In this document: positions 6,821 through 8,881 of the stretch, piece after piece
Layout: the number at the start of each line of letters is the position of its first letter
Position numbering within the stretch: position 1 is the stretch's first letter
Assembly (NCBI GenBank): GCA_035637315.1
Contig: DASPXK010000360.1
Location: 1 to 8,881, forward strand
Origin: DASPXK01 sp035637315
Lineage (GTDB): Bacteria > Chloroflexota > UBA6077 > JACCZL01
Reading direction: 5' to 3'
DNA: 8,881 nucleotides
Made by a program: the position numbers and the translations under genes
The notes under the pieces: generated by a model
Told to the model about the DNA's origin: nothing
Database searches by the model: none
What the model saw: the letters and a program-made list of their open reading frames with translations, nothing else

Positions 6821-7764
6821 CCGCCTCTCCCGTGCGACGTGATCCGCTCCCTGTAGAGGGCCAGGAAAGGCTCGGCGTTCACGCCAAGGCAGACGTTGAC
6901 GTTCGGCTCGCGCTCCCACTGCCCGCGTCGATCGGCGATCGTCTGGCCAAACGCGCGCTCGCTTTTTGTCTCGACGTCCACGAACCAGCGCTCGGTCTGA
7001 AAGTAGCTCGGGTCGATCGCGTAGAGCACGGCCGAGGAGTCGTGCACCGGGAAGCCGACTCGTCCGGTCCGCCGCGTGTAGTGGTTACTGTAATGTTGCG
7101 CGATGGCATGAATGAACTCACCCTCGGGAGTCCCCGAGTGCTTGAGTTCGGCGAGGTATTCGGGAGTCATAGTGACCTGGGTGGTGACATCCAACCCAAC
7201 CATGGTGAGCGGGAAACCGGCGTGGAAGACGATCCAGGCGGCCTCGGGATCGTTGGCGATGTTGGCCTCGGCGACCGGCGTCGTGTTGCCCGGGACGGTG
7301 GCGGCGCCGCCCATGATTACCAGCTCGCGCACACTCTGAGCGATCAGCGGCTCCAGTCTCACGGCCAGGGCGATGTTCGTGAGCGGCGCCACCGCGACCA
7401 GGCTGAGCCGACCCGGCGTGGCCATCACTCGCTCCACGATCAACTCGGCTGCCCGCTGGCGGCTGGGCTCACGCGATGGGGTCGGCAGTTCGATCCCGCC
7501 GAGTCCGTTTTCGGCGTGCACCAGTGAGCCCGTGCGTCGCCGCTCGCGCAACAACGGCCTGCCAGACCCGCGGGCGACTGGGATATCCGCGCGTCCCGCG
7601 ACGTCGAGGACAATCAGCGCGTTGCGGGTCGTCTGTTCGACGTCCACGTTGCCGAAGACCGTGGTCACCGCCTCGACCTGGAGCTCCGGCGAGCACAGCA
7701 TGAACAGCAGTGCCATCGAGTCGTCCACGCCGGGGTCGGTGTCGAAGATCACCCGCTTCGGCAT
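6817..7764 (-). CDS. Nucleoside hydrolase (IunH/Rih family), first copy
   Basis: This is a paralogue of the downstream hydrolase with the same reaction. The 315-residue protein carries DTDPGVDD (8-15), N39, H83, APLTNI (126-131), MGG (151-153), N160, E166 and N168 in AEANIANDPEAA, and the catalytic pair H241-D242, matching the Crithidia IU-NH numbering. It differs from its partner at the substrate rim (HAENGLGG instead of HGESGLDG; EAN instead of EFN; HDSS instead of HDAL), which suggests a different nucleoside preference. The ATG at 7764 is preceded by GAAGG seven bases away. It lies 81 bp downstream of the permease gene, with an inverted repeat in the gap, and overlaps the next hydrolase by 4 bp. 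Both are probably on one transcript with the transporter. Confidence 0.93.
   Translation of the reverse strand: MPKRVIFDTDPGVDDSMALLFMLCSPELQVEAVTTVFGNVDVEQTTRNALIVLDVAGRADIPVARGSGRPLLRERRRTGSLVHAENGLGGIELPTPSREPSRQRAAELIVERVMATPGRLSLVAVAPLTNIALAVRLEPLIAQSVRELVIMGGAATVPGNTTPVAEANIANDPEAAWIVFHAGFPLTMVGLDVTTQVTMTPEYLAELKHSGTPEGEFIHAIAQHYSNHYTRRTGRVGFPVHDSSAVLYAIDPSYFQTERWFVDVETKSERAFGQTIADRRGQWEREPNVNVCLGVNAEPFLALYRERITSHGRGG
6821..6830 (-). promoter_or_regulatory. Ribosome binding site deciding the start of the second nucleoside hydrolase
   Basis: Read on the minus strand this is GGAGAGGCGG, ending directly before GTG 6820. GGAGAGG with a short GCGGGT-like spacing fits a strong Shine-Dalgarno site. 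It supports internal initiation at the GTGA overlap over the longer frame to 6919. Confidence 0.65.
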
Positions 7765-7771
7765 TTGCCAG

Positions 7772-7776
7772 CCTTC
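7772..7776 (-). promoter_or_regulatory. Ribosome binding site of the first nucleoside hydrolase
   Basis: GAAGG on the minus strand lies seven bases before ATG 7764. It sits just outside the base of the 7782-7838 hairpin, so folding of that repeat would leave it free. Confidence 0.55.
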
Positions 7777-7781
7777 GGCGT

Positions 7782-7838
7782 TCAGCTATCAGCCGTCAGC
7801 TGTCAGTCCGTGGCTGACTGCTGATGGCTGATAGCTGA
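7782..7838. repeat. Heptamer-built long inverted repeat between permease and hydrolase
   Basis: Arms 7782-7808 and 7812-7838 fold into a 27-position stem around a three-base loop. There is one mismatch (7801/7819) and two G-T pairs on the plus strand, which become C-A mismatches in the minus-strand transcript. Each arm is itself a run of heptads, TCAGCNN in the left arm and its complement in the right. It fills most of the 81-bp gap and could act as an attenuator, transcript stabiliser or 3'-end barrier between transporter and hydrolase messages. There is no U-run, so it is not a textbook terminator. Confidence 0.8.
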
Positions 7839-7845
7839 CTGCTCG

Positions 7846-8763
7846 TCATCCCTTCAAGCCGGAGAGGACTGCCCCGCGAATGTAGTAGCGCTGGAGGGAC
7901 AGGAACAGCATGATCACCGGCAGCGAGGCGAGAACCGAGGAGGCGAATGTGCGTCCCCAGTAGATCTGCTCCGGGCTGGTGTTGGTCACGATCGCCACCT
8001 GGATGACCATCAGCTCAGGCTTGCTGGTCACGATCAGCGGCCAGAAAAAGAGGTTCCAGATATTCTGGAACTCGAGCAGCGCCATGGTCACCAGGGCCGG
8101 GACAGCATTGGGCACGATCACGTGCCGCAGCACGCCCAGCCGTCCGCAGCCGTCGATGATCGCCGCCTCGTCCAGCTCGCGTGGTATCTCGCGGAAGAAC
8201 TGGGCGAGCGCGAAGATCACGAATGGACTGGCGTACCAGGGGACGATCAACCCCGCGTAACTGTCCTGCAGCCCGAGTACTCGGACGACCAGGTAGAGAG
8301 GGACGATGGTTGCCTCGAATGGCACGAGCATCGTGGCGATGACCAGGACGAAGAGGACGCCCTTGAGTGGGAACTCCAGCCGCGCGAAGAAGTAGGCCGC
8401 CATCGTGTTGAAGATCAGCGAGCTGGCCACCACCGCGCTGGAAACCGCGATGCTGTTGAGTAGGAATCGCCCGAAGCCGAGTCGGAAGATCTCCACGAAG
8501 TTCTGAAGCGTCCATTCGACCGGCACAAAGGTACGGACCTGGAGCGGGCTGACATAGCGGAAGATCTCCTGCTCGTTGCGGAAGGCTCCCAGCGCCATCC
8601 ACACGAACGGCACGGTAAAGATCAGAAAGATCAGCCCGTACGCCAGATACCGCCCGAGCGCACCGGCGACGAGCGGCGCGGTCAATACGCGCGCAACCGG
8701 CGTCGGTGGCCGAATCGCTCGGGTCCAATCGCGGGCGACGAGCGGCTCAGCCACGCCCCTCAC
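7846..8763 (-). CDS. Carbohydrate ABC transporter permease (MalG/UgpE type, CUT1)
   Basis: This is one of two membrane subunits of a binding-protein-dependent importer. With GTG 8763 the protein has 305 residues and about six helices (near 39-60, 102-124, 135-155, 169-189, 219-243 and 272-291). The cytoplasmic EAA loop ELDEAAIIDGCGRLGVLRHV (about 196-215) contacts the ATPase, and the C-terminal QRYYIRGAVLSGLKG is typical of MalG-like subunits. I chose 8763 because GGGGAGGGGG precedes it by seven bases. GTG 8754 is possible but its AGGGG is too close. The frame extends to 8820, but the added residues come from the palindromic block upstream. Two nucleoside hydrolases downstream suggest that a nucleoside or ribose-containing compound is carried, although CUT1 members usually carry oligosaccharides or polyols. 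The ATPase and binding protein are not in the window. Confidence 0.9.
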   Translation of the reverse strand: MRGVAEPLVARDWTRAIRPPTPVARVLTAPLVAGALGRYLAYGLIFLIFTVPFVWMALGAFRNEQEIFRYVSPLQVRTFVPVEWTLQNFVEIFRLGFGRFLLNSIAVSSAVVASSLIFNTMAAYFFARLEFPLKGVLFVLVIATMLVPFEATIVPLYLVVRVLGLQDSYAGLIVPWYASPFVIFALAQFFREIPRELDEAAIIDGCGRLGVLRHVIVPNAVPALVTMALLEFQNIWNLFFWPLIVTSKPELMVIQVAIVTNTSPEQIYWGRTFASSVLASLPVIMLFLSLQRYYIRGAVLSGLKG

Positions 8764-8831
8764 CCCCAAACCCCCTCCCCCTCGAGGGGAGAGCTGGCCG
8801 GCTGCCCGGCCACCGCCCACTGCGCACTGGC
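8764..8831. repeat. C-rich palindromic intergenic block upstream of the permease
   Basis: This gap holds a perfect 12-bp palindrome CCCCTCGAGGGG (8778-8789) and a second hairpin TGGCCGG-CTGC-CCGGCCA (8795-8812), flanked by C-runs. The shape resembles dispersed intergenic repeats of GC-rich bacteria. On the minus strand the first palindrome abuts the GGAGG of the permease, so it could mask that ribosome binding site when folded. Confidence 0.6.
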
Positions 8832-8881
8832 CTAATACTCATGCTCTCCCCTGAGGGCCCACATCTGAGCCAGGCTGACAG
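8832..8881 (-). CDS. C-terminal end of an upstream gene, possibly the MalF-type partner permease (partial)
   Basis: One minus-strand frame enters from the window edge and reads VSLAQMWALRGEHEY before a TAG at 8834-8832. A hydrophobic stretch followed by a short basic/acidic tail ending in Tyr is a usual ending for MalF/UgpA-type permeases. Such a gene is expected directly upstream of a MalG-type permease. Only 15 codons are visible, and another minus-strand frame is also open here, so this rests mainly on context. Confidence 0.4.
   Translation of the reverse strand, partial: VSLAQMWALRGEHEY

Noticed and set aside
6821..6919. Extended N-terminus for the second nucleoside hydrolase (start at 6919)
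   Set aside because: The extra 33 residues overlap the first hydrolase and are unlike the family, and GTG 6820 has a good ribosome binding site.
5834..7527. Plus-strand open frames of 214 and 231 codons (5834-6478, 6832-7527)
   Set aside because: They lie wholly opposite the two nucleoside hydrolases, which match the family over their full length. The frames show no domain.
8764..8820. Extended N-terminus for the permease (start at 8820)
   Set aside because: The added residues are translations of the palindromic C-rich block and precede a better GTG with a ribosome binding site.
1..8881. tRNA, rRNA, riboswitch or CRISPR array
   Set aside because: Nearly all bases are in supported coding sequence, and the few gaps hold only the repeats listed. 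No cloverleaf, conserved RNA motif or spaced direct repeat was recognised.

Overview
This GC-rich, densely coding window looks like a chromosomal segment of a high-GC bacterium. I lean towards Chloroflexota (Thermomicrobia/Sphaerobacter-like). The reasons are the Pro/Thr-rich 'PPTPV' stalks on exported proteins, the CUT1 transporter next to nucleoside hydrolases, and a REP-associated transposase of the kind common there. This placement is inference from style, not from a marker gene.

Left half, plus strand (1-5916): five genes are packed with 4-bp, 1-bp or 2-bp junctions, so they read as one transcription unit. They are (i) an NagZ-like GH3 beta-N-acetylhexosaminidase, probably cut at its 5' end by the window edge; (ii) a Hanks-type Ser/Thr kinase with receptor-like topology (signal peptide, extracellular beta-rich domain, Pro-rich stalk, single membrane helix, C-terminal cytosolic kinase); (iii) a four-carbon acid-sugar kinase (DUF1537/OtnK superfamily); (iv) a class II aldolase/decarboxylase-fold protein (OtnC-like); (v) an IS200-like HUH REP-associated tyrosine transposase (RAYT). 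Genes iii and iv form a recognisable sugar-acid catabolic pair in which the kinase phosphorylates and the partner cleaves or decarboxylates. Genes i and ii form a possible cell-wall enzyme and sensor pair.

Right half, minus strand (5891-8881): a purine/pyrimidine nucleoside scavenging cluster is read leftward. It holds the last codons of a probable upstream permease, a MalG-type ABC permease, and two tandem paralogous nucleoside hydrolases joined by a GTGA overlap. The transporter would import a nucleoside or related sugar, and the hydrolases would split N-glycosidic bonds to base plus ribose. The two halves converge, and their terminal genes overlap by 26 bp.

The most notable non-coding structure is a pair of inverted, near-identical REP-like hairpins lying inside the transposase reading frame, with compensatory base changes between copies. 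Two other repeats sit in the only real gaps. One is a heptamer-built long inverted repeat between the permease and the first nucleoside hydrolase. The other is a C-rich palindromic block just upstream of the permease. No rRNA, tRNA, CRISPR array or riboswitch was seen.
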